DNA from: Actinomycetota bacterium
GTDB taxonomy: Bacteria; Actinomycetota; Acidimicrobiia; Acidimicrobiales; AC-14
Direction: 5' to 3'
Length of the DNA: 5,618 nucleotides
Assembly (NCBI GenBank): GCA_020200615.1
Contig: JAIVIH010000121.1
Span: 1-5,618, forward strand
Of the stretch, positions 1 to 5,618 are shown piece after piece. Below the pieces are notes generated by a model that made no database searches, was not told where the DNA came from, and saw only the letters and a program-made list of their open reading frames with translations. A program made the position numbers and the translations under genes. Within the stretch, counting starts at the first letter, position 1. Each line of letters starts with the position of its first letter.

Positions 1-1030
1 TTCCCCGCCACGGGATGAGGCCGTCGAGAAAGGCCTGGACGGCCACCTCGTTGGCCGCGTTCAGCCACGCCGGTGCCGACCCTCCGGCCTCCCCCGCCTC
101 GTAGGCGAGGGCCAGGCACGGGAAGGCGGCGAGGTCGGGGGGCTCGAAGTCGAGGCGGCGGGGAGTGGACCAGTCGAGCGAGCCGAAGGCGGTCCCGCTC
201 CTTTCCGGATAGGCCAGGGCGTAGGCCAGAGGAAGCCGCATGTCCGGGTCGGAGAGCTGGGCCAGGGTGGCGCCGTCGCCGAACTCCACCATGGAGTGCA
301 CGATCGACTGGGGATGCACGACCACCTCGATCTGGGGGTAGGCCACGCCGAACAGCTCGTGGGCTTCGATGACCTCCAGGCCCTTGTTCATGAGAGTGGA
401 GGAGTCAATGGTGATCTTCGGACCCATGCTCCACGTCGGATGAGCCAGGGCGTCGTCCACGCTGATGTGGTCCAGGTCGTCCCGGCTGCGGCCCCGGAAC
501 GGTCCCCCGCTGGCGGTGAGGACGATCCGGCGCACCGAGCCCATCCCTCCGTCGCCCGCGGCCCGGAGGCACTGGTGGACGGCGCAGTGCTCGGAGTCGA
601 CGGGAATGATCTCCGCGCCGGGTGTGGCCCGGGCCCGCTGCACCACCGGCCCGGCCGCGATCAGGGACTCCTTGTTGGCCAGGGCCAGCCGCCGGCCGGC
701 GGAGAGGGCGGCGAGGGTGACGGGCAATCCGGCGAAGCCCACCACTCCGTTTACGATCACGTCGGCGTCGCGGGAGATGGCGGCCAGCGCGTCCGGGCCG
801 ACCCAGAGCTCGGTACCGGCTGGTAGCCGGGCCTCGAGCTCGGCCGCCACCGAGGCGTCGGCCAGCGCGACCCGCTCGGGGCGCAGCTCATGGGCCTGCC
901 GGGCGAGCAGCCCGACCGACCGGTGGGCGCCCAGGGCCACGACCCGGTACCGATCGGGCTCGGCCCGGACCACGTCGACGGCCTGGCTGCCGATGGACCC
1001 CGTCGAGCCGACGAGGCTGACGGTCCTCAC
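1..1030 (-). CDS. dxr: 1-deoxy-D-xylulose 5-phosphate reductoisomerase (3' end outside window)
   Basis: Dxr converts DXP to 2-C-methyl-D-erythritol 4-phosphate with NADPH and a divalent metal, the committed step of the cytosolic MEP isoprenoid pathway. My translation gives 343 codons without a stop. The Rossmann motif GSTGSIG is at residues 8-14, NKES at 119-122, the metal ligands of DSE at 145-147, ASGGPF at 173-178, HPTWSMGPK at 197-205, NKGLEVIEAH at 215-224 (N215, K216, E219), HPQS at 239-242 and LNAANEVAV at 323-331. All family catalytic residues that fall in this part are present. Full proteins are about 380-400 residues, so roughly 40-60 C-terminal residues lie beyond position 1. The start is the GTG at 1030-1028, which puts the nucleotide-binding motif at the normal distance from the N terminus. 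The same frame stays open upstream through TTG codons in a tandem repeat, so a longer start cannot be excluded. The Shine-Dalgarno is weak (GAGG about 11 bases upstream). The gene follows cdsA after 112 bases. Confidence 0.96.
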   Translation of the reverse strand, partial: MRTVSLVGSTGSIGSQAVDVVRAEPDRYRVVALGAHRSVGLLARQAHELRPERVALADASVAAELEARLPAGTELWVGPDALAAISRDADVIVNGVVGFAGLPVTLAALSAGRRLALANKESLIAAGPVVQRARATPGAEIIPVDSEHCAVHQCLRAAGDGGMGSVRRIVLTASGGPFRGRSRDDLDHISVDDALAHPTWSMGPKITIDSSTLMNKGLEVIEAHELFGVAYPQIEVVVHPQSIVHSMVEFGDGATLAQLSDPDMRLPLAYALAYPERSGTAFGSLDWSTPRRLDFEPPDLAAFPCLALAYEAGEAGGSAPAWLNAANEVAVQAFLDGLIPWRG

Positions 1031-1036
1031 CTGGGA

Positions 1037-1081
1037 GTCCGCCTCGCCCAAGCCCCCCTCGCCCAAGCCCCCCTCGCCCAA
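1037..1081. repeat. 15-bp tandem repeat, three copies, just upstream of dxr
   Basis: Three adjacent 15-base units lie at 1037-1051, 1052-1066 and 1067-1081. The second and third are identical (GCCCCCCTCGCCCAA on the plus strand); the first differs at its left end. On the coding strand each unit carries a purine-rich GGCGAGG run, and the copy nearest dxr supplies its only Shine-Dalgarno-like sequence. Since 15 is a multiple of three, both open frames across the repeat remain open: the dxr frame reads GEGGL-type repeats and another frame reads WARGA-type repeats. Confidence 0.85.
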
Positions 1082-1083
1082 CC

Positions 1084-1123
1084 GGTGACGGAGAGCGGCG
1101 TCCCGGCGCGCTTCCGTGTCACC
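1084..1123 (-). other. Imperfect inverted repeat in the cdsA-dxr gap
   Basis: GGTGAC at 1084-1089 is complementary to GTCACC at 1118-1123. The pairing can extend inward with CGGA against TCCG if two bases are bulged. The loop is GC-rich and no T-run follows on the minus strand, so it does not look like an intrinsic terminator. It may be chance in such GC-rich DNA, or a weak mRNA structure between cdsA and dxr. Confidence 0.25.
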
Positions 1124-1142
1124 AGTTCGGAAGGGCGGCGCA

Positions 1143-3002
1143 CTAGAAGTTCAGCAGGCGGACCAGGTAGTAGGTGGCGGGCATGACGAAGAGGAGGGCG
1201 TCGATGCGGTCGAGCACTCCTCCGTGGCCCGGAAGAAGGGCGCCCATGTCCTTGAGGCCCAGGTCCCGCTTGATCATGGATTCGCACAGGTCGCCCAGGG
1301 GCGCGGCCACGGCCACGACCACGGCCAGCCAGAACGCCGACCCGCCGTCCCAGGGGTCGATGAACCGCACGAACAGGAGGCAGGCGAAGAGTGTGGCCAG
1401 GCTGCCGCCGACCAGGCCCTCGACCGTCTTGTGGGGGCTGATGGCCGGGGCCAGGGGCGTCTTCCCGGCCCACCGCCCGACGAAGTAGGACCCGATGTCA
1501 TGGGCCACGGTGGCCAGGATCGGCCCCAGGAGGAGGCCGATGCCCAGGTCGTCGGGCGCGGTCAGCAGGAGGGCGGCGAACGAGCCCAGGAAGCTCACGT
1601 ACAGGAACACCATGAGGGTGACGGCGACGTTCAGCGCCGGCCGGGCGCGGACGACCCCGACCAGGTACCAGAGCAGGGTGAACACCACGAACAGAGCCAG
1701 CACCAGCGGATAGGCGTCCAGGCCCTGCCAGTAGACCGCTCCCACCAGGGAGGCGGTGCCGACCAGGCCCAGGAGGGTCGCCGGCTGGTAACCACGGGTG
1801 CGGAGGCCCTGGTAGAACTCGGCTGCGGCCATGGTGAGGGCGACGGCCACCAGGAAGGCCAGGGCGCTGGGACCGATGGCGGCCGCGGCCAGGACCACGC
1901 CCCCGGCGATCACCCCGGTGATCACTCGCGACGAGAGATCGCTTCGTTCGTCCCCGCCGCGCCCGCCGAGCCCGCTTGGGCCCGAGGGCCCCGACACCCC
2001 GCTCAGAGGGCCGCTCGGGCCCGGCGTGGGCCGAGCCGTGGGCAGGCTGGAGATGCGGGTGCGCCCCGATGGCCCCGGGCCCATCCCGGAGCGGTCGGGG
2101 CCAACGGGGAGCTCGGGCTCGGCCTCGGGCTCGTCGTCGAACGAGAAGGGGGCGACGTCCCCCTGCATGCCGCCCAGCTCGCCCACTCGGTGCTCGGGAT
2201 CGGCCAGCATCTCCTCGTCGAAGTCGCCCGACTCCCAGTCGGTGGGCTGATCCCGCCAGCGGGGTCGGGCGGCGAGGGTCGACCACGCCTTCAGGTCGTC
2301 ATCGCTTTCGGCCGCGGCCTCGTCCTCGACCAGGATCCTGGGCACCTCGCCGCTGGGCGGTTCGGTCCAGTGCTGGGGAAGGGCTCCCGTTCCACTTGCG
2401 GGTTCCAACCGGGCCGCGGCCTCGGCCCGCTGCTCGGCCTCGTCGAACCAACCGCTTCCGATACCCGTCGTCTCCAGAGACGACCGCTCCGGGGGACGGC
2501 TCCTGGCCACCGGCGGGCCCGACCCGAACACGTCGTCGTCATCGTCGTCCTCGAAGATGGTGCTCGGCGGCCGCGAGGCGCGACGGCTCTCGCCCGACCG
2601 GGCCAGCACCTCGTCCCAGTGACGGGCGGCCTCGGCCGCGGCCGACTCGCGGTCATCGCTGGGGGGAAGCGTCTCCCCCGCCACCGGCGGCTTCTCGACC
2701 GCGCTGGGGTCGGCGCCAGGGAACCGGAGCGACGGACGGGGGCCGGCGGGCTGGGCGGGGACGTCCCCGAAGCGGGGGGCGTCGTCGGGCTTCTTGGGCG
2801 TGACATGACCGGACTCGATGGCGGCCGCGGCCTCGTCGGCGCCGATGATGCGAACGCCTTCCGCCGGCTGACGGGGCCCACGCCGGGCGCCCAGCTCGCT
2901 CCACAGGTCGTCGTCCAGGTCGGGGTCGACGTCGCGGGGGGCGGCGGGGCTGGACCGGAACTCGAACGATTGCGTCGGATCGTCGATGTTGTCGTCGTCC
3001 AT
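1143..3002 (-). CDS. cdsA: Phosphatidate cytidylyltransferase (CDP-diacylglycerol synthase) with long acidic N-terminal extension
   Basis: CdsA is a membrane enzyme that makes CDP-diacylglycerol from phosphatidate and CTP for phospholipid synthesis. The 619-residue product has two parts. Residues 1 to about 355 are hydrophilic, Pro/Ala/Gly/acid-rich and probably disordered, with an acidic run (EDDDDDD, 151-157), scattered tryptophans (W34, W129, W185, W212, W240, W249, W256) and a GPSG-rich linker (328-347). Residues about 359-619 are the catalytic domain, with several hydrophobic membrane segments. The family signature runs from S575 through KRD (578-580), KD (584-585) and PGHGG (591-595) to DRID (598-601), and fits the known pattern completely. 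Typical CdsA is about 260-310 residues, so the extension is unusual. The ATG at 3002 has an excellent Shine-Dalgarno five bases upstream, which supports the long start. No internal start near residue 355 looks better. The function of the extension is unknown. Confidence 0.95.
   Translation of the reverse strand: MDDDNIDDPTQSFEFRSSPAAPRDVDPDLDDDLWSELGARRGPRQPAEGVRIIGADEAAAAIESGHVTPKKPDDAPRFGDVPAQPAGPRPSLRFPGADPSAVEKPPVAGETLPPSDDRESAAAEAARHWDEVLARSGESRRASRPPSTIFEDDDDDDVFGSGPPVARSRPPERSSLETTGIGSGWFDEAEQRAEAAARLEPASGTGALPQHWTEPPSGEVPRILVEDEAAAESDDDLKAWSTLAARPRWRDQPTDWESGDFDEEMLADPEHRVGELGGMQGDVAPFSFDDEPEAEPELPVGPDRSGMGPGPSGRTRISSLPTARPTPGPSGPLSGVSGPSGPSGLGGRGGDERSDLSSRVITGVIAGGVVLAAAAIGPSALAFLVAVALTMAAAEFYQGLRTRGYQPATLLGLVGTASLVGAVYWQGLDAYPLVLALFVVFTLLWYLVGVVRARPALNVAVTLMVFLYVSFLGSFAALLLTAPDDLGIGLLLGPILATVAHDIGSYFVGRWAGKTPLAPAISPHKTVEGLVGGSLATLFACLLFVRFIDPWDGGSAFWLAVVVAVAAPLGDLCESMIKRDLGLKDMGALLPGHGGVLDRIDALLFVMPATYYLVRLLNF
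1962..2021 (-). repeat. GPSG-rich low-complexity linker in CdsA
   Basis: This stretch encodes residues 328-347 of CdsA, where Gly-Pro-Ser-Gly recurs with slight variation. It joins the acidic N-terminal part to the membrane domain and is probably a flexible linker. The repeat is imperfect at the DNA level. Confidence 0.55.
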
Positions 3003-3007
3003 GTGAC

Positions 3008-3013
3008 CCTCCT
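3008..3013 (-). promoter_or_regulatory. Ribosome binding site of cdsA
   Basis: CCTCCT on the plus strand reads AGGAGG on the coding strand, a perfect Shine-Dalgarno with five bases to the ATG at 3002. It fixes the start of the long cdsA reading frame and so supports translation of the N-terminal extension. Confidence 0.85.
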
Positions 3014-3058
3014 CAGCCTTCCGCTTGCGGCGGTGGTGCGTGCCCGAATGGGCGGACC

Positions 3059-3371
3059 TCAGACGTCAAGCAGCTCCTGCTCCTTCCGGGCCAGGAAGCG
3101 GTCGATCTCGGCCACGTACTCATGGGTCAGCTTCTCCAGCTCCCGTTCGGCGCGCTCCAGCTCATCGGCCGAGATGTCGCCGTCCTTCTCCATGGAGCGG
3201 CACCTCGGTACCGTAGTAATCGACCCTCAGCTTTTCCACCAATGCCGGGGTGGCGCGGCCGGTACGAATACCACCGAACTCGCCCTGGGTGTGGCTGACG
3301 GCCTTGCCCATCTTGTCGGCCGCCTCGGCCAGCACGAGATCGATGGTGGAAGCGTCGTCCGATCCGGTCAC
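3059..3371 (-). pseudogene. frr: Ribosome recycling factor, internally deleted and frameshifted
   Basis: RRF splits post-termination ribosomes together with EF-G. Two parts of the protein are recognisable. From the GTG at 3371, 59 residues match the RRF N terminus, including IRTGRATPAL and VDYYGTEVPL. From the codon at 3193 to the TGA at 3059-3061, 44 residues match the RRF C terminus, including EKDGDIS, LEKLTHEYVAEID and a KEQELL end. Compared from memory with E. coli RRF (185 residues), about residues 52-141 are missing: most of domain II and part of the long-helix domain. The parts are in different frames: after the Leu codon at 3197-3195 one extra base precedes the ATG at 3193. The first frame runs into a stop after ten foreign residues, and the second is closed upstream by a TGA. 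The start overlaps the pyrH stop by four bases (GTGA), and cdsA begins 56 bases later. As written, it cannot encode working RRF. An assembly error or a real deletion are both possible. Confidence 0.93.
3191..3197 (-). other. Deletion and frameshift junction in frr
   Basis: On the coding strand the N-terminal frame ends ...CCG CTC, then a single C, then ATG GAG AAG in the C-terminal frame. The junction therefore lies within a few bases of 3191-3197, at a CCATGG hexamer. If a single event caused it, the lost length is not a multiple of three and is near 270 bases, judged from the usual RRF length. Confidence 0.8.
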
Positions 3372-4114
3372 GTCACCAGCGTACCGATGGACTCGCCCTC
3401 GAGGGCGCGACGGATGTTGCCCGGTTCCGCCAGGCTGAAGACCACGATCGGCAGCTTGTTGTCCATGCAGAAGGTGATGGCCGTCGAATCCATCACCTTG
3501 AGGCCCCGGTTGAGGACCTCGATGTAGGCCACCTCGCTGAACTTGGTGGCCTCGGGGTTGGTCAGCGGGTCGTCGGTGTACACACCGTCGACCCCCGAGT
3601 GGGTGCCCTTCAGGATGGCTTCGGCCCCGATCTCAGCGGCGCGCAGGGCGGCGGTGGTGTCGGTGGTGAAGTAGGGGTTGCCGGTGCCGCCAGCGAGGAT
3701 CACCACCCGCCCCTTCTCCAGGTGGCGCTGGGCCCGGCGCCGGATGTAGGGCTCGGCCACCTCGGCCATCTGGATGGCGGTCATCACCCGCGTGGGCTCG
3801 CCGACCTTCTCCAGGGCGTCCTGGAGGGCGAGGCCGTTGATAACGGTGGCCAGCATGCCCATGGTGTCGGCCTGGGCCCGGTCCATGCCTGCGCCGGCCC
3901 CGGCCATGCCCCGCCAGATGTTGCCGCCGCCGACCACGATGGCGATCTCGATCCCGAGGTCGCGCCGGACGTCGGCCACTTCGGTGGCGATGCGCGCCAC
4001 GGTCAGGCCGTCGATGCCGTACCCGATGGTCGCGTCGGCGAACGACTCACCCGAGAGCTTGAGGACGACACGTCCCCAGCGGCGCGGGGAAGAGCTGCCG
4101 TCGGAGCCCGTCAC
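3368..4114 (-). CDS. pyrH: Uridylate kinase (UMP kinase)
   Basis: PyrH phosphorylates UMP to UDP with ATP in pyrimidine nucleotide synthesis. Bacterial PyrH is a hexameric, cytosolic member of the amino acid kinase family. The 248-residue product has KLSGES at 19-24, GGGNIWRG at 62-69, [13 protein letters not shown] at 78-90, [11 protein letters not shown] at 143-153 and [10 protein letters not shown] at 174-183, all hallmarks of the bacterial enzyme. Length is normal (about 235-250). The start chosen is GTG at 4114, since no other start codon lies in frame between the tsf stop and the core. This gives a 14-residue lead before RVVLKL. It has no clear Shine-Dalgarno; a mini-ORF that ends two bases upstream may couple its translation to tsf. 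The stop overlaps the frr start as GTGA. UMP kinase is usually feedback-inhibited by UTP and often activated by GTP (family knowledge). Confidence 0.96.
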   Translation of the reverse strand: MTGSDGSSSPRRWGRVVLKLSGESFADATIGYGIDGLTVARIATEVADVRRDLGIEIAIVVGGGNIWRGMAGAGAGMDRAQADTMGMLATVINGLALQDALEKVGEPTRVMTAIQMAEVAEPYIRRRAQRHLEKGRVVILAGGTGNPYFTTDTTAALRAAEIGAEAILKGTHSGVDGVYTDDPLTNPEATKFSEVAYIEVLNRGLKVMDSTAITFCMDNKLPIVVFSLAEPGNIRRALEGESIGTLVT

Positions 4115-4116
4115 GG

Positions 4117-4149
4117 TCAGGGGCGCCGGGTGAGCGACGGCGGGTTCAT
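4117..4149 (-). other. Ten-codon mini-ORF between tsf and pyrH, possible translational coupler
   Basis: An ATG at 4149-4147 overlaps the tsf TGA as ATGA. It is preceded after eight bases by AGGTGGAG (4158-4165 on the plus strand as CTCCACCT), a better Shine-Dalgarno than any in front of pyrH. The frame encodes [10 protein letters not shown] and stops with TGA at 4119-4117, two bases before the pyrH GTG. Ribosomes ending tsf could re-start here and then re-start on pyrH. It could equally be chance, or mark a small sequence error in the true pyrH start region. Confidence 0.3.
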
Positions 4150-4940
4150 CGCCCGATCTCCACCTGGGCGAAGCGGGTGACGCGGGCGTCTCCCAGGAGC
4201 TGGGAGATGGTCTGCTTGGTGTCCCGGACGTAGGACTGCTCGAGCAGGCAGTTGTCCTTGAAGAAGCCGTTGAGCCGGCCCTCCACGATCTTGGGGACGG
4301 CCTGCTCGGGCTTGCCCTCGTTGCGGGTGAGCGTCTCCAGCACCTGGCGCTCGGCTTCCACCCGTTCGGCCTGCACCTCGTCCCGGCTGAGCCACTGGGG
4401 CCTCATGGAAGCCACGTGCAGCGCCACCTCGTGGGCCAGGGCCCGGTCGCCTCCGGCCAGCTCGACCAGGACGCCGTTCACCCCACGGTCGCTCTGGACG
4501 TGGAGGTACGAGTCCAGGACGGCGCCTTCGGCGGCCTCGAAGCGCACGACCCGGCCCAGGTCGATGTTCTCCTTGAGCGTGATGCGGAAGTTGTCGAGCT
4601 GCTCCTTGAAGTCGTCGACCGCCTGCTCGCCCTGCTCGGCGACGGCCGCCACCAGCTCGTGCACCAGACCGGTGAACTCGGGCGACTTGGCCACGAAGTC
4701 GGTCTCGCACTTGAGCTCGACGAGAGCGGCCGCGGTCCCGGTGTTGGCCGCCGCCACCGCGCCCTGTTGGTTGGCACGGTCGGCCCGCCTGGCCGACTGG
4801 GCGAGGCCCTTCTCCCGCAGCCAGCGGGACGCTTCCTCGAAGTCGCCGCCGCTCTCGTCCAGGGCCTTCTTGGCGTCCATCATCCCCACGCCGGTCGCCT
4901 GACGTAACCGTTGAACATCCTGAGCAGTGAAGTTGGGCAC
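4146..4940 (-). CDS. tsf: Translation elongation factor Ts
   Basis: EF-Ts is the nucleotide exchange factor that recycles EF-Tu from its GDP to its GTP form in the cytosol. The 264-residue product is a normal length for actinobacteria. The N-terminal UBA-like domain carries the family signature from L12 to L27 (LRQATG, then MMDAKKAL). The second signature, [11 protein letters not shown], is at 75-85 and includes the TDFVAK residues that contact EF-Tu. The core subdomains follow, including [10 protein letters not shown] (175-184), then a coiled-coil-like stretch near 186-205 and a conserved end (LEQSYVRD, 233-240). The start is GTG at 4940, giving [13 protein letters not shown], the expected N terminus. 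It lies only three bases after the rpsB stop, and its Shine-Dalgarno is inside the last rpsB codons, so the two genes are very probably translationally coupled. Nothing is missing or odd. Confidence 0.97.
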   Translation of the reverse strand: MPNFTAQDVQRLRQATGVGMMDAKKALDESGGDFEEASRWLREKGLAQSARRADRANQQGAVAAANTGTAAALVELKCETDFVAKSPEFTGLVHELVAAVAEQGEQAVDDFKEQLDNFRITLKENIDLGRVVRFEAAEGAVLDSYLHVQSDRGVNGVLVELAGGDRALAHEVALHVASMRPQWLSRDEVQAERVEAERQVLETLTRNEGKPEQAVPKIVEGRLNGFFKDNCLLEQSYVRDTKQTISQLLGDARVTRFAQVEIGR

Positions 4941-4943
4941 GGG

Positions 4944-5618
4944 CTAACCCTCCGCCTTCTCGGTGGCGCTGTCCGAATCCGCCGGAACCGGGCCCGGCCC
5001 GGGGGCGACGACCTGGTCGGGAGAGAACTCGACGGCGGGCTCGGCCGGCGCGTCCCCCACGGTCGAGGGCTCGGGCGGCTGGTCGCCCACGGTCGACGGT
5101 TCGGGTGGCTGGTCTCCCACGGTCGAAGGCTCGGCGGGTGGGTCGGCGGGCTGGTCGCCGTCGGGGCCAGCCGCCACGATCGCCGCCGCGTCGCCGGCTG
5201 CCTCGGCGGACTCAACCGGCGTCGGGGGCGGTGGCACCGGGCGGGTGTCGGTCTGAGGAGCGGCCTCCTCGCCCTCGCCCGGCTGGCGGCCGCGAACAGT
5301 GGACATTCGGGCTTCCCGCTCCTGGGCCTGCAGGGCGGCTTGGCGGCGGGCCTCGGCCTGCTGCTGGGCCCGGCGGGCCTCGGCCTGAGGGTCGTGGCCG
5401 GTGTCGGTCGGGACCGCGTTACGGGCGTTGCGCCGACCGGCGATGTGGCGCCCCTCGTCCACGGCGTCGGCCACGATCCGGCACATCAGGGTGCCGGAGC
5501 GGATGGCGTCGTCGTTGCCGGGGATGACGTACTGGATGACATCGGGATCGCAGTTGGTGTCGACCACGGCCACGATGGGCAGGCCCAGCTTGTTGGCCTC
5601 GGTGACGGCGATGTGCTC
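4944..5618 (-). CDS. rpsB: Small ribosomal subunit protein uS2, C-terminal part with long low-complexity tail
   Basis: S2 binds the 30S subunit with S1 and is needed for initiation. Only the last 224 codons are inside the window; the N-terminal part lies past 5618. The first ~57 residues are clear S2 core: [20 protein letters not shown], then TNCDPD (21-26), [11 protein letters not shown] (31-41) and IVADAVDEG (48-56). After this comes a tail of about 165 residues. It begins with an Ala/Gln/Arg/Glu-rich stretch (about 77-105), likely a helix or coiled coil, and continues into a Pro/Glu/Asp-rich acidic region with three 10-residue repeats (161-190). If the missing core has its usual ~170 residues, the protein would approach 400 residues against 241 in E. 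coli. C-terminal extensions are known in actinobacterial S2, but this one is long. The stop is TAG at 4946-4944, three bases before tsf. Confidence 0.95.
   Translation of the reverse strand, partial: EHIAVTEANKLGLPIVAVVDTNCDPDVIQYVIPGNDDAIRSGTLMCRIVADAVDEGRHIAGRRNARNAVPTDTGHDPQAEARRAQQQAEARRQAALQAQEREARMSTVRGRQPGEGEEAAPQTDTRPVPPPPTPVESAEAAGDAAAIVAAGPDGDQPADPPAEPSTVGDQPPEPSTVGDQPPEPSTVGDAPAEPAVEFSPDQVVAPGPGPVPADSDSATEKAEG
4948..4953 (-). promoter_or_regulatory. Ribosome binding site of tsf, inside rpsB
   Basis: CCCTCC on the plus strand reads GGAGGG on the coding strand, seven bases before the tsf GTG at 4940. It overlaps the last codons of rpsB, which supports the GTG start and coupling of the two genes. 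Confidence 0.75.
5049..5138 (-). repeat. Three 30-bp tandem repeats coding for a 10-residue unit in the S2 tail
   Basis: Three consecutive 30-base units encode [20 protein letters not shown] and [10 protein letters not shown], residues 161-190 of the visible part. The copies differ mainly at synonymous or nearly synonymous positions. The flanking GDQPADP and PAEPAVE look like worn further copies. The length of 30 bases keeps the frame, so copy number could vary without breaking rpsB. Confidence 0.88.

Noticed and set aside
296..1088. Plus-strand open frames of 176 and 207 codons opposite dxr
   Set aside because: The minus strand encodes Dxr with all expected motifs across the same bases; the plus-strand products are low-complexity and unrecognisable.
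1084..1123. Intrinsic terminator between cdsA and dxr
   Set aside because: The stem is imperfect, the loop long, and no U-tract follows in the minus-strand transcript.
1498..2881. Minus-strand open frames of 262 and 196 codons overlapping cdsA in another frame
   Set aside because: They are Arg/Pro-rich out-of-frame shadows. The cdsA frame carries the complete enzyme signature and the good ribosome binding site.
3191..3197. Programmed +1 frameshift that would join the two frr parts
   Set aside because: Even with a shift, about 90 central residues would be missing, and there is no slippery site plus stop codon or stimulatory element of the known type.
3162..3371. The frr N-terminal frame as a genuine 69-residue small protein
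   Set aside because: Its last ten residues arise only from reading the C-terminal RRF codons in the wrong frame. A cut inside domain II leaves no plausible function.
1116..3527. An 803-codon open frame on the plus strand, opposite cdsA, frr and part of pyrH
   Set aside because: It is a shadow of G/C-biased third positions on the minus strand. It has no recognisable domain, is rich in Gly/Arg/Gln/His of the kind antisense frames give, and lies over genes with clear family motifs.
5049..5138. CRISPR-like array in the 30-bp repeats
   Set aside because: The units are directly adjacent with no spacers, stay in the rpsB frame and encode a repeated peptide.

Overview
The window is a very GC-rich stretch with strong G/C third-position bias. 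It carries six genes, all read on the minus strand, in the classical bacterial order rpsB (5' end cut off) - tsf - pyrH - frr - cdsA - dxr (3' end cut off). The GC content, the GTG starts, the S2 protein with a long Pro/Glu-rich tail and the dxr gene right after cdsA suggest a high-GC actinobacterium. An Acidimicrobiia-like lineage is my best guess, but this is inference; no rRNA or clade-specific marker is present.

Layout, in the direction of transcription (high to low coordinates). 5618-4944 is the C-terminal part of ribosomal protein S2, with an unusually long low-complexity tail that contains three exact-length 10-residue repeats. 4940-4146 is elongation factor Ts, whose Shine-Dalgarno lies inside the end of rpsB. 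4114-3368 is UMP kinase, preceded by a 10-codon mini-ORF that overlaps the tsf stop as ATGA and ends two bases before the pyrH GTG. 3371-3059 is ribosome recycling factor, which starts inside the pyrH stop (GTGA) but is broken: about 90 central residues are absent and the two remaining parts are in different frames. 3002-1143 is a 619-residue phosphatidate cytidylyltransferase in which the usual membrane enzyme follows a roughly 355-residue acidic, disordered, tryptophan-dotted cytoplasmic extension. 1030-1 is DXP reductoisomerase, missing its last few dozen residues at the window edge. The 112-base gap before dxr holds three copies of a 15-bp tandem repeat.

Functionally this is a housekeeping cluster: translation (S2, EF-Ts, RRF), pyrimidine nucleotide supply (UMP kinase), CDP-diacylglycerol synthesis for phospholipids (CdsA) and the MEP isoprenoid pathway (Dxr). 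The close spacing and overlaps suggest one transcript with translational coupling. I saw no promoter or intrinsic terminator and no mobile element, CRISPR array or RNA gene.

The most notable observation is the broken frr. It is normally an essential single-copy gene, so either the sequence has a local deletion or assembly error, or an intact copy exists elsewhere. The other points of interest are the long CdsA extension, the S2 tail repeats, the mini-ORF before pyrH and the repeat before dxr. I found no convincing new multi-gene system here.
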